Origin: Dicaeum eximium
Taxonomy: Eukaryota > Chordata > Aves > Passeriformes > Dicaeidae
NCBI GenBank assembly: GCA_013396995.1
Contig: VWZP01001440.1
Span: 5,543,151-5,607,150, forward strand
DNA length: 64,000 nt
Direction of reading: 5' to 3'
This document shows, in pieces, positions 37,501-50,658 of the stretch (positions are counted from its first letter, which is position 1; the number at the start of each line of letters is the position of its first letter). The notes under the pieces are model-generated. The model did not search any database, had not been told where the DNA came from, and saw only the letters and a program-made list of their open reading frames with translations. The position numbers and the translations under genes were made by a program.

Positions 37501-39371
37501 TCTTTACTTGAAATAAATGGCTTTTGTTAATTCAGTCGGTGGTTAAACACCTAGAACTTTCAAGTTTAATTTAAGACAATGATCCTTGTGTGAAAACAAA
37601 CACACCTGAATATCAAATATTTCTAGCCAGATCATGAAAATAGTTTAGGGGTAAAAGTTTTGTAAGTAGTTTCAGACTTGGCCAAGTCTTGCTTTCATAC
37701 CAAAACCCCCTTTATTCTCTGTGGATGCTTTTCTCTTTAGCACATTCTGAAATGCACAACTTTTATTTTGTGACTTATTTCTTTCCTCCTCTAAAATGAA
37801 GAACCTTGGTGGAGGAAAAGAAAGAAATCACAATTGTACATGCTCATTAATCCCTGTGATTCCAATTATACACAGGCCAGGATAATTGTAGTTTGATCTC
37901 AGGGCTGGCTATACAGGTCTCATTGAACTTTAAAATATGTTTCTGACAAATGGTTTTAATTAGATTCAAGTGATGGTGATGCTATTTTGGGTATGTAGTC
38001 TTCACAAGGTATTTGTCCATGAAGATTCAAAAGAAAAAAAGGTCCTTTTGAACTTGAAACGAAGTTTTCTCACTGGGAAAAGCTGTCCTAAGAGTGGTCA
38101 GGGACATGATAATGTCAAATTAAGAAATGCTTAGAAGTGATATTGACTTAGTGTTCTCTTTTATTAGCTCTGAAATCATAGGCTAATGACTCACATTCAT
38201 ATATTTGAAACTAATGCAGATTTATAGGGCTTCAAGCACAAAGAGCCATATGCTTCCCCAAGCAGGGAACCCAGAGTGAACAAGACACTTGAAGACACTC
38301 CCCAAAGTGCTTGACACTGCCTTCTGGCACAAAAGAAAAAAATCTCTTATGTTTAAATACAGTCACGATTTCAGCTCCTTGCAGGCTGCAGAGCACAAAA
38401 AGCTGATCCATCACTCAGTGAAATCAGTGAGGATTTTACTATTGATTTTAATCAGTGATAAATCAAGAAGAGGTGCTTTGTCTAAGCTGAAGAGTGGAGA
38501 GTGTGTTAAAACTAATCAGTTGAGGAACCTTACCCTACATAATTCAGATCAGCAGAAAATGGAAATTATCTCATCCCTTCCTGTAAAGTATTTTAGAGAA
38601 AGGCTAAAAGGGAAATATTTAGATGGGAAATTGGGAGGTGTATGTATCTTTTCTGTCCTATGGCCTTAGAAGTCTTTATCAAAGATTCTGCTGCCTATGC
38701 AAATGCCAACCAAGTCCAGGGATTATGTTCTGGTATTTGCCTGCTGTCAGCCCCTCCTCGGCTGGACTCCCTTTGCTGCTGATTGCTTTGAGCCATAGCA
38801 GAGACTGAGAGAGAGAGAAGGCAATTTCATATTGCCTCCCAGCAGGAATCTTGCAGTAAAAATCTAGTGGCTGTATTCTCATTCTCCATTACTGTAATAT
38901 TTCAGAAAAGATAGAAGAAGCTTTTTTTTTTTTTTTAAATTATTAATCTCTGGTTGCAAAGGAATAAAGCCTCCAAAGGAGTAATTTGGTGCTAAGACAA
39001 CTCCTGTCTGTCCTCTGCTCAATAGCAATTTAATTTTAGATGGTTTGGATAAAATTGTTTGACCTCTTTGGCCTTTGACAGAGAATCAGAGTTTGTTTGA
39101 AGACTTTTTGGGAGAGCGCAGCACCTCGGCACTTCCCCTGTTCAGTTGCTGAGCTGAGAAATGAGGCAGTTCTGGCAATGGAAGGCTCTGTGTGATTCAA
39201 TAATCTGCTTTCCCATACGTGTACAATTCAGCCTGTAAATCTCCTCATGAATCACCTTCTTGTTTATTTTCCACTCTCCTTGATTAATTTGCTGATTTCC
39301 TTAGTGCTGATGTTTATAATGGGAGGCTGTTCAGAAGGTCAAAATGCCTCTCACTGGGCACTTATTATTTC

Positions 39372-39392
39372 TTTTTTTTTTTTTTTTTTTTT
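39372..39392. repeat. T21 homopolymer
   Basis: Twenty-one consecutive T residues. It may be a simple slippage tract or the poly(A) tail of a minus-strand retroposed sequence; nothing recognisable abuts it. Confidence 0.9.
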
Positions 39393-40119
39393 GCCACTAG
39401 GAAGCAAGAGTGTGATCAGAGGCAGAAAGGTCTCCTCGTGATTATTTTTAAAGTTAAAACCTACAGATACCTTGCTGGTTTCTTATATAGTGAAAAAAGA
39501 AACAAAAAGCATCATATTTCTTTAGATATTCTTTCCACTGCATTGCTAGGAAACATAATCTAGTCAAGTCATTCTGGAAACATGCTTTTTGTTTCTGTTT
39601 TTTGATTAGCTGAAGTATTTTTAATGGCTTGGACTGAATTGTATCACCTGTAATAAGAAATCATGAATATTTACAGTAGAGGGAGCAATAGCCCCATTAC
39701 TGTACTATTTCTCTTTGGCTGTAGGTTGTGTTATAACTTTCTATAGCAGATGTATAGAAAAACAACAATTACTGAGATGTAATGATGTGTTCTTTTCTGT
39801 AGTAAAGTTTCCCTTGTGATTCATATTAACTATTGAACTAATACTTTCCTTTTAAAAAGCAGAAAATTATGCTTATGGAGTTGTCTCACCATAAGCTGGA
39901 TGAGCATAACAGCAATACTGTTTCAACCTGAAAAAGATTTCCTCTTTCAATTGCTATGTTAAAATTATGCTCTTATCAGAGAATTTTAAATTCTAATCAG
40001 CATATTTATCACTTTTTTTTTTGAGACCTGCTCAATGGTTTAAAACCTCTGAGTGTTTTGTGCTACCTGTGGTTAACAAGACCCTTCTGGTGTTGCTATG
40101 GAAATTGTGAGGTTACAGT

Positions 40120-40524
40120 ATGCACATGCTGAATCCTCTCCACACTCAAATAGGAGTGGAAGAGGTGATGGTGGTTCAGTCTCTTTGTTCAACTGCACTT
40201 CCCTTGAGCAGGAGACAGTCAGAAAAATTAGAAAATTATTTGGGTAAAGTAATCTTACTACAGGATGTGTCTTTAAAACCTCTATTCAATGCAATGAGCT
40301 GTACAGGGTATTTCCAGTATCAGCCTTCCCAGGCTGGACTTTTAACTGCAGGTCAAATAAAAATCAATGCCATTACTGGGCAGCTCATTTTCACTGCTCA
40401 TTTGGGTGGTCACTTGAGAAAGATTTCTGTATTGTACAATATATTTCCTTCAACTGAAGAGGCTCTTGAAAAGGAGAAGGATGATGAGCTTGGCACTGAT
40501 GTGTCAACTGAAGCTTTTGGGTGA
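40120..40524 (+). other. Unidentified 134-codon open frame
   Basis: A plus-strand frame from ATG at 40,120 to TGA at 40,524 encodes 134 residues of protein-like composition. Segments include LSRRQSEKLENYLGKVILL, FQYQPSQAGLLTAGQIKI and ISVLYNIFPSTEEALEKEKD. There is no low complexity and no repeat bias, and it stands out from the short frames around it. I see no convincing splice sites, promoter or poly(A) context and do not recognise a family. A single-exon lineage gene, a retrocopy fragment or chance are all possible. Confidence 0.35.
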
Positions 40525-41140
40525 GGCTGCAGTGGCTGCACATCAGTGTAGGGTTTGAGTTGGTGCCTCTCCACATGCACAGATCTGGATGATGTAGCCA
40601 AGAACTGAAATGTGCCTAAATGCTGGATTCCAGCCTCTATCCCATCTTTACTTCATCACTATTACAGGAAGGATATTTCTTCTATATGGTTGGGGTTTTT
40701 TAAGAGATTGGCTCCTGCAACATGTGGTGCCTTATGCAGGGCAGAGAGGTGACTCATCATGGGAAGTGGTTCAGGCTGGAGGACTACTCTTAGGTGAGAA
40801 TGGAAGGGTAAGGAATTTGAGCTGAAAGAAAAAGAAATAAAGAAAACTTGATTTTTCTGTCATAAAATGAAACGAAAAAAAGGAACTCAGCAAATCAGGA
40901 ATATTCCTATCAGGAAATTCTGAAATTTGGAAGAGTGTTTTCCTTAAAATACAATACTTTGGTTGAAACTTCCTAGTAAGTTCTGGTGTTGAGCCTACAA
41001 ACTCTTCCAAACAAGGGACTGTCTGCAAATACAGTCTAGATAGTATGAGCAAGAGAAGATCTGATATTAGCATGTTCTCTAGACATTATAGTAAAAATGA
41101 GACATTATAGGGAAAAAAGTAGGAATAGAGTGTTCTTCTT

Positions 41141-41223
41141 GTGGTCACTGACAATGAATAAATATAGATCTCAAGAGTGTTGTCTTTATGAAACCATCCC
41201 TCTTACCAGAAATGTACTTTACA
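41141..41223 (+). repeat. 83-bp direct repeat, copy 1
   Basis: This segment, starting gtggtcactgacaatgaata and ending aatgtactttaca, recurs 1,027 bases downstream at 42,168-42,250 with only four mismatches and no gap. The flanks differ on both sides. It has no known family signature. Confidence 0.95.
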
Positions 41224-42039
41224 CTTTGGAAGGTGATCAGAGGAAGGGGGGAAAAGAAGGCTTGTGGCTCAGATGATCCTCCTGCCATTCAAGATGAACT
41301 GTCAAAACATTGTCATTTATTGTCACTGACTCATTTAAAAAGCTGAATCACTAATGCATAACGGCTCTTGTTCATAACATGATTTTAATTGAATGCCTCT
41401 GATTTAGTTCAGTTTAATTTGGACGTCATGCCATCTTTACAGAATCATGTTAGTGTCACTTCCATTTTCTTCTTAAAGGTTGCTCATCAACAATTCACAG
41501 CAACACCCTTTCATTTCACTTTGGCAGCCCAGTGTTTCCTCCGTGTGTGCACACTGAGAGTTTCATTCTGATATAGACTCACAGAATGGTTTGGGAATCA
41601 TGACAGAACCATGGAAACGTTGTTTTGTCTCCATAATGGTGTTATAATTACATCACAATGTCTTGAAGCAATTAGTATTATAACAGTATGTTACTAAGTG
41701 TATGTGATGTGTGCATGGCAGTCTGTGCTGTAGCCTTTGGTTTGTACTGAAGTTTGCTTTGGAGGCCTCCAAGGAGTGGTAGTTTGTTATAAATGTTTAC
41801 ACAATAATTAGCATTTGGGTACATTTCAGCAAAAAAACCCCACTCTTCCTACCTTGTCATAAGCAATTGCCTTTTTCTGTGTTAACTCAGAAAGAATTGA
41901 AACATTAAAGCTATTTTTAACCACAAGGTTGACAATTTATGAAACAATTAACTCTCTACTTTTCAATAGCACTCCTTGAGCATGTCAGAACACTGTAAAC
42001 TAGAACAAGGGTTCCTTGCCAATCTTGTGAAGCAAATAG

Positions 42040-42120
42040 TATCACTATACCCATTTTACACTAGTATAAAAGAGAGGCACAGAAATGTGAATTGCTTGAG
42101 TTTGTTTTGCAGACCCATAG
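42040..42120 (+). repeat. MIR/CORE-SINE-like relic
   Basis: The run 'acccattttaca' followed by 'agagaggcacagaaatg' and 'gaattgcttgag' resembles the MIR tail (cccattttacagatgagg ... gaggcacagagagg ... cttgccca). It is highly diverged and assigned by eye only. Confidence 0.5.
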
Positions 42121-42167
42121 CAGAATTGTTAAAAGATCCAGAGATTGCTGTGCGTGTATTGAGAATT

Positions 42168-42250
42168 GTGGTCACTGACAATGAGTAAATATAGATCTCA
42201 AGAAAGTTGTCTTTATGAAACCATTCCTCTTACCAGAAATGTACTTTACA
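42168..42250 (+). repeat. 83-bp direct repeat, copy 2
   Basis: The second copy of the segment at 41,141-41,223, about 95% identical and in the same orientation. It begins right after a degenerate MIR-like stretch, so it may have been inserted next to or copied into that older repeat. Confidence 0.95.
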
Positions 42251-45200
42251 GTCTTTGCACTCGTGTGTGCAAATCACCCAGAGCCATCAACTCCTTCTAC
42301 TTACTGCTGACACCTGTCATACAATTTTTGAGTTTTTCTGATCAAGTTCCAATTCCATTTTTTATTCTTTATCTTTCATTAAGATTATAGAGCAAAAGAT
42401 GGGAAAATGAGATTTCTAAAACTATGGGTAGAAATTTGCCTATTGCAAGGAAATGGAAAGCACTGCCCTAAAGAATCAGAAAGTACGAATAAGAGTCAAA
42501 CTCTGCTGTTGTTACCTGTTTGAAATCTTGAAATAAGGCTAATGACAGTTTTGCTTTATGTGAGAGTATTCCCAAAATGAATAAGGAAGTGACAGCCCTG
42601 GAACTTGAACTGTCTTTCCTCTGACTTCTGTGATGATTATAATGGACTCTGAAGAAGTGGGTGTCTTTGCTTGTGGGGTGAACTAAAAGCAACATCTGTT
42701 GGGTAGGCTGAGGGAGGTTTCTGTGACCTTTTCATGGATTGGTTTCTTCAAGAGTGACAAAGTTTTGCAGAGGGAGATTCCTGTTAGGTTGAAAGTTCAG
42801 AGCAGATTGTGAGTCAGTATCTCTTCTGCCTGATGTTAGTGTCTAAAAATGTCCACCTACACTGTTATGGACAAAACCATAGCACAGCAGGGAGGCAGCT
42901 CTGTGCCTTGGCAAAGTGTGGCAGATGTAGTAATTTCTTCAGGGATTTTTGGAATTATTTTCGTGGTGTTTGGCACTAAACATCTACAGAAATGTAGTAG
43001 TAATGGAGTGCCTAAGTCTACCAAGCTCTTGGCATAATCCCAGCATGGTGATGCTTTCCTTCTCTCCTCTTTGCCATTTCACTCATCTCCCTCTCCCCAC
43101 CTGGGTTTGCAGGAGATAGAGGAGCTCCTAGAAGGAAGGCAAATGTGTCAGAAAGCAGTAGCAGGTTTGTGGTGCTCTTCCCAGGCTCAAGGAGGACTAA
43201 AGCAAATGCAGCCATTGCTGGTGCAGTGGGGATGTTCAGCTCCTTTACACTGGAGGGGTTGAAAGCTTTAGACTCTGTTTTCAAGTTTTGCTGTGTTTTT
43301 AGCATACCATAAACCACAGAAGGTGTTACTGGGCCTGGAGCAACGAAGTATTGTGTCCCTGCACATGGGAAGCCCATCAAGCTTTTGTTTTCTTTGAGGA
43401 CGTGTGTTGGAGTATTTTTCTTTGTCTAATGCTTTCATGGTTGTGTTTCTTGCCCCACTGAATGTATCACTGCAAAACCCAATTCAATCTTAAGAATAAT
43501 CACTTTGTAGTTTGGAGAGTATACCTTTCAATATACCCCATAAAGATCTAGAAGATTAATTGAATAATGAGGTGGTGAAACCAAGCAAGAAAGTATGGAG
43601 GAGTGGGAGAATGTCCCAAAGGATTTAATAAATTGGATGATTGGGCAATATGATGGCAAATGAAATGCACAGAAGATAAACACACAATAATGCACTGGGG
43701 GAAATAATTGAAGCTGCTCCTGTGCATTGATGTATTCTGAATTAACTGCAACTTCTCAATTATAAGAACTTGGTGTTATTGAGGGTAGTACAAGAACTGA
43801 TGCAGAAGGAGTACTAAGGGGTATCCTGGGCCACATTATTCCAAGGTGGAAGAATAATTTTCTGAACAGCCCACTGTACTGAAAGCATGTAGAATTCAAA
43901 CATGTTGATTTTTAATTCAAATAAGAAATTGCTCCCGATTAAACTTCCTAGGATTTGTTCTGGTTAGACAATCTAAATGTATGATGAGTTGTGCTGGTAG
44001 TAGTATTTGAACCTGAGATTTTCAGCAATAAAAATATCTTATACTGATTAAACTGAAAGACATTTGGATGAAACACAGTCTTTTTGATGTTTGGCTTTTA
44101 ATTTCACCAGACCAGGGACATTACTCCAGTCCCACAGTTAGTCAGTAGTAGGCATAGGACACTGAGGTACACTGCTGCCCAAAACTAAATACTGCTGTTG
44201 GGCCAGTGTTGCAGATACAAGGCATAGAAAAACTATTCAGTCTAATAAGTTAGACAAGATGATAGTCATTGGCAAATAAAGAAAAGTATTTAGTAGAGAA
44301 CATTATTCTTCTTTGCCAAAACTAGTTTTGTTTTCACATATTTTAGAAAAATACATATATTAAAAAAAGAAGTGTCTGTGAAACTTTCCATTGACTCCGA
44401 GAGAATCAGCTCAAGTTTGCATGTGTACCCACACGTATGAAAGGAACAGGAGGGATGGCCTTGGCAAGAGATTAAAATAAAAGGACTGAAATGCCATTAC
44501 ATATAAACAAATTTGAATTCATGGATTCCAAATGATATTTGACTGTGTGAATGATAATGACTATAGTGTTTATTTCTGTGGCCTAGGAAAACTGCATATG
44601 TTTGCAATATTGACATTTGAATCTTAACTTCATGTTGTGCTGTTCGATTTTATAACTGATTAAGAGATGTATCTTTGAAATAAAAGCTCCTGCTGGCAGA
44701 GCTTACAATCAGTTATTCTTTTGCACTTGCAGAACGTCAGACTTGGAGCAGGGGTGGCTGGGTTTTGGGTGTCACTTCGGTGAGCAAAGGGGACCAACGT
44801 GGCAGTTGCTCAGTGTGCCAGCATGGAGGAGAAGACAGAAGCTGCAAGGGGAGCATCTGTTCTTGTGCACCAAAGTGTCCTGCTAAGGCTCTCTGCCATC
44901 CACCCTAAGTGGAAATATGGAAATCACCTCTATGCATAAGATCCACTACGGCTTCTTGTAGGAGTAAAATTTGCCCTGAAGTTGTGTGTTGTTCAGCTGC
45001 AGATCTAGGAGAATTTCACTGAACTGTAATGAATTTAGCCTGTACCTGAAGGCAGGAATGTACTACAGTCCTGTTGCAGATAGGTTAATAATTATTTAAA
45101 GGGATAATTATTCTCTGGAATGTTACAGTTCACAGCATAAAGAAACCTTGTATTTAAATCTAAGAATCCTTACTGATAATATTTGTTTCTAATAGATATA

Positions 45201-48200
45201 TTTTAGTTGGATCTTGGTAGCCAGATGGTCTGTGGCCTATAGCTCAGACTTCTGGCAGCTCTAGAGCATGAGCAGTCTTGTGCTGGCTATGCAGTAAGGC
45301 ATGCTAGTATAGCATAGCATGGAATTGGTCTCTTCCAGATGTTCACCAGAGCACAGGGAAGAGCTGACATGACACAACCAAGGAAAGGAAGACGGTTGGT
45401 TCTTGTGTACAATTTCTAGATTCATTATATCAGTCAGTGATACAGAGCGCTTCTTTTTAGCAGATATCAGTGTTTCTAAACAGATCCAGATGACCACAGA
45501 GGGTTTACCCTTTGAAGGAAGGCAGTACTTCAGCTCCAGCAGCTGTGAGGCATTATGTTTTCAAAGATGCTCAGAATCATGTGTGGTCCTAAAGAATTTA
45601 TAGCGCAGCTTTCCTGGAGGTCAATTTTGATAACAGCCTCTATCAGATTGACAGATGGGGCTGTAGAAATACCTACCTTGAAGGCAGCTCTTCTGCAGAA
45701 AGTATGTCAGTCTTACCTGCTGTTATATAAATGACCTCCCTCTCAGAGCAAGTGTCACAGTGGTTTGGAACATATTGTTTTGAAAATAGCATCTGCAGAT
45801 AGTGTCTTGCCCCTTCTGCAGAACAGTATCATCTGTGACTTCCCATCTGGTTCCTAATTTTGTCTCCTTCTAAGCTGTCAGCACACCAGATCCTCACACT
45901 TCTGTATGAATCTTGGCCCCATCAGCACTGGAACTAAAAATACAGATATCAAAGTGGCAATATGTATTGAAAACTCAAATTATACAGAGGTTCTTTCTTG
46001 AATGTTCTGCCACTGAAGCATCTCTTCTAGGGTGAAAAACATTATTACTTGGAATTGTTGGAATGGGCACAAACCTCATCAGGAATCTTCAGTATACCAT
46101 ATGTACATTATCATCCCTGAGTCTCTAGGTCTCCTTGGGAGCCACAGGAATCCATCCCTGACCTTTTAATGCATGAGAAATGTAAGATACTCTGAGCTAG
46201 ATATGGTGGCAGTAGAGACCTACTTTTAAAGTTCAGAGCTAAGCTGGGGTTTGAACTGAGATCTGAAGTACCACTGCAAGTAGGTAGGTACCAGCTCTGG
46301 AGTCACTGTGGGGAGGGGTGGAAAGCTGCTCCTCAGCCCAGGGGTTCTGGGAAACACGAGGATGGGGCTGTGTGGGCACATCTTCCTCCTTGTCTACTTA
46401 CAAGTTTCTGGTTGCAGTCACGTGTGCTTCTCCTGTATTCCCCGTATCCCAGCACCTCCCCTCCATCACACTTGCCTGTAGCAAGCAATACTGGGAGGAA
46501 GCTGGAGCTCCTCTCCATCCTTGTGAATCTGTTTATAGGCAGCAGGGAAAGGAGACCTGCTATTAGTGGAAAAGAAAAAGCCAAAAAGACAATAAATGAA
46601 GGAGAACATCTGGAACTTTTCTAGCCATAGCTGTAAACCAGGATGAAAATACACCTGAGAAAAGTGACAGAAGTGGAAGAGTGCTCAGCAAGGCTCTTAA
46701 AGCCTTCTGGAGAGGAGTGGTCACTTGAAAGCAGGGAGACACTGAGTAGCTGAGCCCTACCCCTGGTGTCAGGAGTAGTGATGACTGCCTCTGAGATGTA
46801 GCTGCAAGAACTGCTGTGTGTGCCTGGGGGAGTGTGGGGGGAAACTCAGTCACTGAATGACTCCAGTGCCTCAGATTTGGTCTCAGTAATTTACTTATTA
46901 CACATTTTTTTTAAACCACTCCCTCCCTCCCCCCCCAAAAAAACCCAAACTCAAATACCCAACAAAGCAACAAACCAAATCTAAACTGCCTCAAAAAATA
47001 CCACTGAGGGGTGTCTTCTGACAGTTCCTTAGGTAAGGATTTGTAGATAAGACTTGTTACATGAGCAATACCAGGATGTTTGCTTAACAGTAAAATAAAA
47101 TTTATTTTATTAACTTTATTAATTTAGATAATTAATGGAAAAAAACATTCCCATAAGTGAATGGAGTCTGGTATGAACATCACAATGTACATTTTCAGTG
47201 TTACAGGGATTGCAAAGCACTAAGCTGGATAAACAGCTGCCAGTTACAGGGGTTGCTGGCAGGATTTTCAAGGACTGTACTTTGTAGTATGGAGTTCTAG
47301 GGGATTTTGAAAGGTTGTCACCTGATTCAATAGGAATGCATGACTCATTTGATGTGTTAGCTGATTAATTTTAAGTTTAGTAGGGCTTTTGAGGAGAATC
47401 CAAAGATTAGACATTATGGCACATTTACAGAGCCAAACTTTAATTTTCTAACTTTGTGTTAAAAAAAAAAAAAAAAGCCAAACCAGGCTCACATTGTTTT
47501 TGTTTTTGCATACACCACTACTAGTTTTATCACAGCAAGAAACTTCTTTCTCACACTAATTTATACTGGTGAAATGGAAAACAGGTTAGTATTTATGTCC
47601 AACCATGTGTGAAATTAGTATCCTACAAGTGCATTGAAATGAATGCTTGTGGTAATAAAGTAGTAGTCACTGTTTAATTTTAATGCATGCTTCACTTTAA
47701 AATTAGTTTTCTGTGCAGCTACTATGTACATTTACATTCTTCCCAAAAACACTTCAATATTTAATACTTCCTTTTTCTTGTCTGGTTCTGTAACTCTTTC
47801 TGCACTGGTCAGAACTTGCCTGGGAGATTGCTTGGAATTTAGGAGCTACCAGTAAATAAGTACTGCTCAGTATCACTAAGAATCTGGCAGAACATCAGAA
47901 TCAGGATTAAAAGTTTGCAGGAAACTCAGAATAAAACGTTCCAGCTTAACAGTGCTTAAGACTGATGTTCTTTATTTACATAAAGGTACAGTGTAGACTT
48001 GGCCAGCACAAGCTTCTCTTTTCAAGCCTGATGTAGCAAAAGGAGCCTGGCTGAGGAATACCACTTTTATGTTTAGATTTATTTCATTAGTAACAGAATC
48101 TGTGATCCACTAGCACTTATTAGCAACTTATTTAACAAATTAATCCAAGTAAGTTACCAAGGAGAAAAGAATTTTCAGTCATTGTTGGCTTTTTCAGATT

Positions 48201-48506
48201 TGTATCTGTAAACTTAGCTAAGACTTGTGTCTTCTTCTTGGAAGAAGGAACAGCATCAGCTGTTCTGCTTGTTGCTAATTCAGTCTGAGCTTCTGTGGCC
48301 AGAGTGATGAATGCAGTTCTGGAACTTATGGAGGAGACACATTTGTCTGACTGATGATGCTAGTAACCTTTGCACTGCCACTATGATAAAAATATTCTAT
48401 ATTTTGTAAATTGTTTTGCTAAGTGCTATTGCTTTCTTCTGGGTGATGTTTCTGTAGAGGAGTGATTATTACTCAGCTTTCTGTCCAAGTTTGTGGAAAT
48501 TGGAGT

Positions 48507-49022
48507 CTATGGTGGCTCTGAAAGCAGGAGACTAGATGACAACTGAGCAGGCATTCCTACTTCAGCTGTGATCCAGAGGGGGAATATAAAAAGAGTAGGG
48601 ATGATACTGGGACAGGGACTTTGGCATGTATTAGAGCTTGCTCTATGCCTGCCCATACAGCTGTTCCACATCTGAGCAAACAGTAGAGCTAAGCCACATG
48701 TGTGAGTGTGAATGTGGGTGCTGCAAAGCCAGCCTTGATGTGTGCGTGCTGTCTGTTGAGCCAGAAACAATCTTAGCCATATACATGGGCATCTGAGTTC
48801 AAGCATATGAAGCTTGTCTTCTGCCTCCTCCATCCTGCCCTGGAGGCTTCTCTGAACACCCTGATTCCAGGGACTTGCAGATTTTCCCTTGCAGGATCCC
48901 TGATAGTCTAGAATATAGACAGAAATATCCACCCCACTGTGCCTGGTCCCATATAAGGGCATAGTAATTTCAAGTCTAACACTTAGACATAGGCCTAAAC
49001 AGGTGTGAGAAATTCTTCTCAC
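48507..49022 (-). other. Unidentified 171-codon open frame
   Basis: The longest open frame in the intergenic interval encodes a Cys/His/Leu-rich sequence with a His-Thr run from a short GTGTGA repeat (HIHTHT). Composition is not typical of a conserved protein, and no splice or promoter context is evident. It is probably chance or relic repeat sequence; I do not call a gene. Confidence 0.2.
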
Positions 49023-50610
49023 CCAGAAGGTAGCTGTAAATAATTTATTAAAAAGGCAGCCTTAGGTGCTTTTGAGACTTAGATTTTCCTGCTCTACTAT
49101 TCTGGTTTTCTCTCGATCCCACCTCCTAAAACCACTCTCTATTTAGATGTTGCTGCGTCACTGAATGGGAGGGACTTCTGCACAAGCAATGGTCTCTGCA
49201 GCGCCTTGCAGACTGCAGCTCATCTGCTGAGTCTGGCAGATTGTTTTTTTTCTCCCTGTCCCTTTTGAATGACAACTCTTGGCCCATGCACTGTGTTTTG
49301 CAGCACTGGACTCTTGCATGTGCCTTCTCAGAGTTCTGTTCTGATTCCACCAGTGCAGCTGTCTTGGAGCCATCAAATATATTTCTTCTGTCTTGGAGCT
49401 GCTGTCTTGGAAAGATGAATTTTACTTATTTCTTGTTCACATTCTTCTCCCTCCTCCCATCCTGTAGCATGCAAGCTCATGAGATTTAGCTAAAAAATGT
49501 TTTATCTTAGATACCACCTATTGCCATCCCATTGGAAAACTTGACTGTAGCAAAGGTCTTAAATCAAAAGCCTGTGTGACAGTTTCTGATCTTTGAGCAG
49601 CTTTAGGGGCTGTCAAAAAGAAAAACATTCGTACCTAGTTAAACGAAGTTATTTGGTATGGATTGAGGTATTTGTCAAGTAGAGCCATGCAAAAAATTAA
49701 AGCAATGTCTGTCAGTGAAACTACTGTATTTTGGCTTACGTAATTCTACAGCGTTTTTTTCCGTGTTTTGCTTTTCAAGGAAACTGTAGGTGCCTTCAGC
49801 ATTATATCTAAAAAGGGAATTATACATTGCAGATAGTATTTCATTCTATATTTAACAGCTCTTCTTTGAACAACAAAAACTGTAAGCTCATTGCTGGGAC
49901 TTGAACTGAAGTCATGGTGGTTCCTAGTTGTTAATGATATTTTACAGTGACAGCCTTGTTCTGCTTGCAGTGTGAAGAAAAACAGTAGCTCACTCAGTGT
50001 CTGGGTTTCTACTAAAGTTTACTAATCTTGGACTGTAGTACTGCCTGTCCTGCATTGCCATAGTGTGTGCAAAATGTGACAGCAGGGCTGCTGCTTCAAT
50101 GATAAAGCCATGAAAACAGTGAAGAAATTGGGCAGGGCTTCCCTGGCCAGTGGAGCTGCAAGCAGAGAAGAAGAGACTTGCTGTGTCTTACACAGCAGAG
50201 ATGAGCAAGAAAAAGGCATGGCTAAGGCTTGATAGACTTTTTAAAAAAAAAAGTCTTCAAACACTTTTATTCTTTAAAAAGTGGAAGTTCCCATTTGTTT
50301 TAAATTATGAGAGATTTGGGATGATGCATGTTCCAATGAAGGTTTTCTGTGAAGAAAAAAAAATTCTTTTCAGAAGATACTGGTATTTTATATGGTTAAA
50401 TATGAGCATTTTCACTGGTTTAATCTTTAACCAGGAATCTGTGTAGGTATTGGGATGACAAGTAAGCTAAATGAACAGCTCTCCCTCCCCTCAGCATTCT
50501 CTAACACCTTTGACTGTAGGTTATACAGACAAAAGTGCTTTCTGTAGCCTATATAATTCCTACAACTGATGCTGTAGAACACATCTGCAGGGTTCCTAAA
50601 GAAGGGGGAA

Positions 50611-50658
50611 ATTAATATATATATACATTAATATAATATATATTAATATACATTAATG
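50611..50658. repeat. AT-rich palindromic microsatellite
   Basis: Alternating ATTAATATA units, imperfectly self-complementary, form an AT-only tract able to make cruciforms. It is likely an unstable simple repeat. Confidence 0.8.

Larger units (their letters stand above)
26280..40100. other. Intergenic DNA, no gene recognised
   Basis: AT-rich unique sequence with scattered short frames. It contains a 15-bp perfect tandem duplication at 34,540-34,569, an interrupted minus-strand frame at 33,828-34,226 (listed separately), and homopolymer runs such as T21 at 39,372-39,392. The plus-strand frame 30,957-31,382 (141 codons) and the frame 38,289-38,669 (126 codons) match nothing I know. By mammalian synteny ROPN1 (minus strand) would fall in this interval or the next; I see no ropporin-like exon. 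Confidence 0.5.

Noticed and set aside
38289..38669. 126-codon plus-strand frame
   Set aside because: It is Lys/Leu/Ser-rich with no recognisable domain, and surrounding signals for splicing or expression are absent.
41574..41600. Short 'cacagaatggtttggg' resembling the reverse CR1 tail
   Set aside because: Only about 16 bases agree and the following sequence is not CR1, so it was not called as a repeat.
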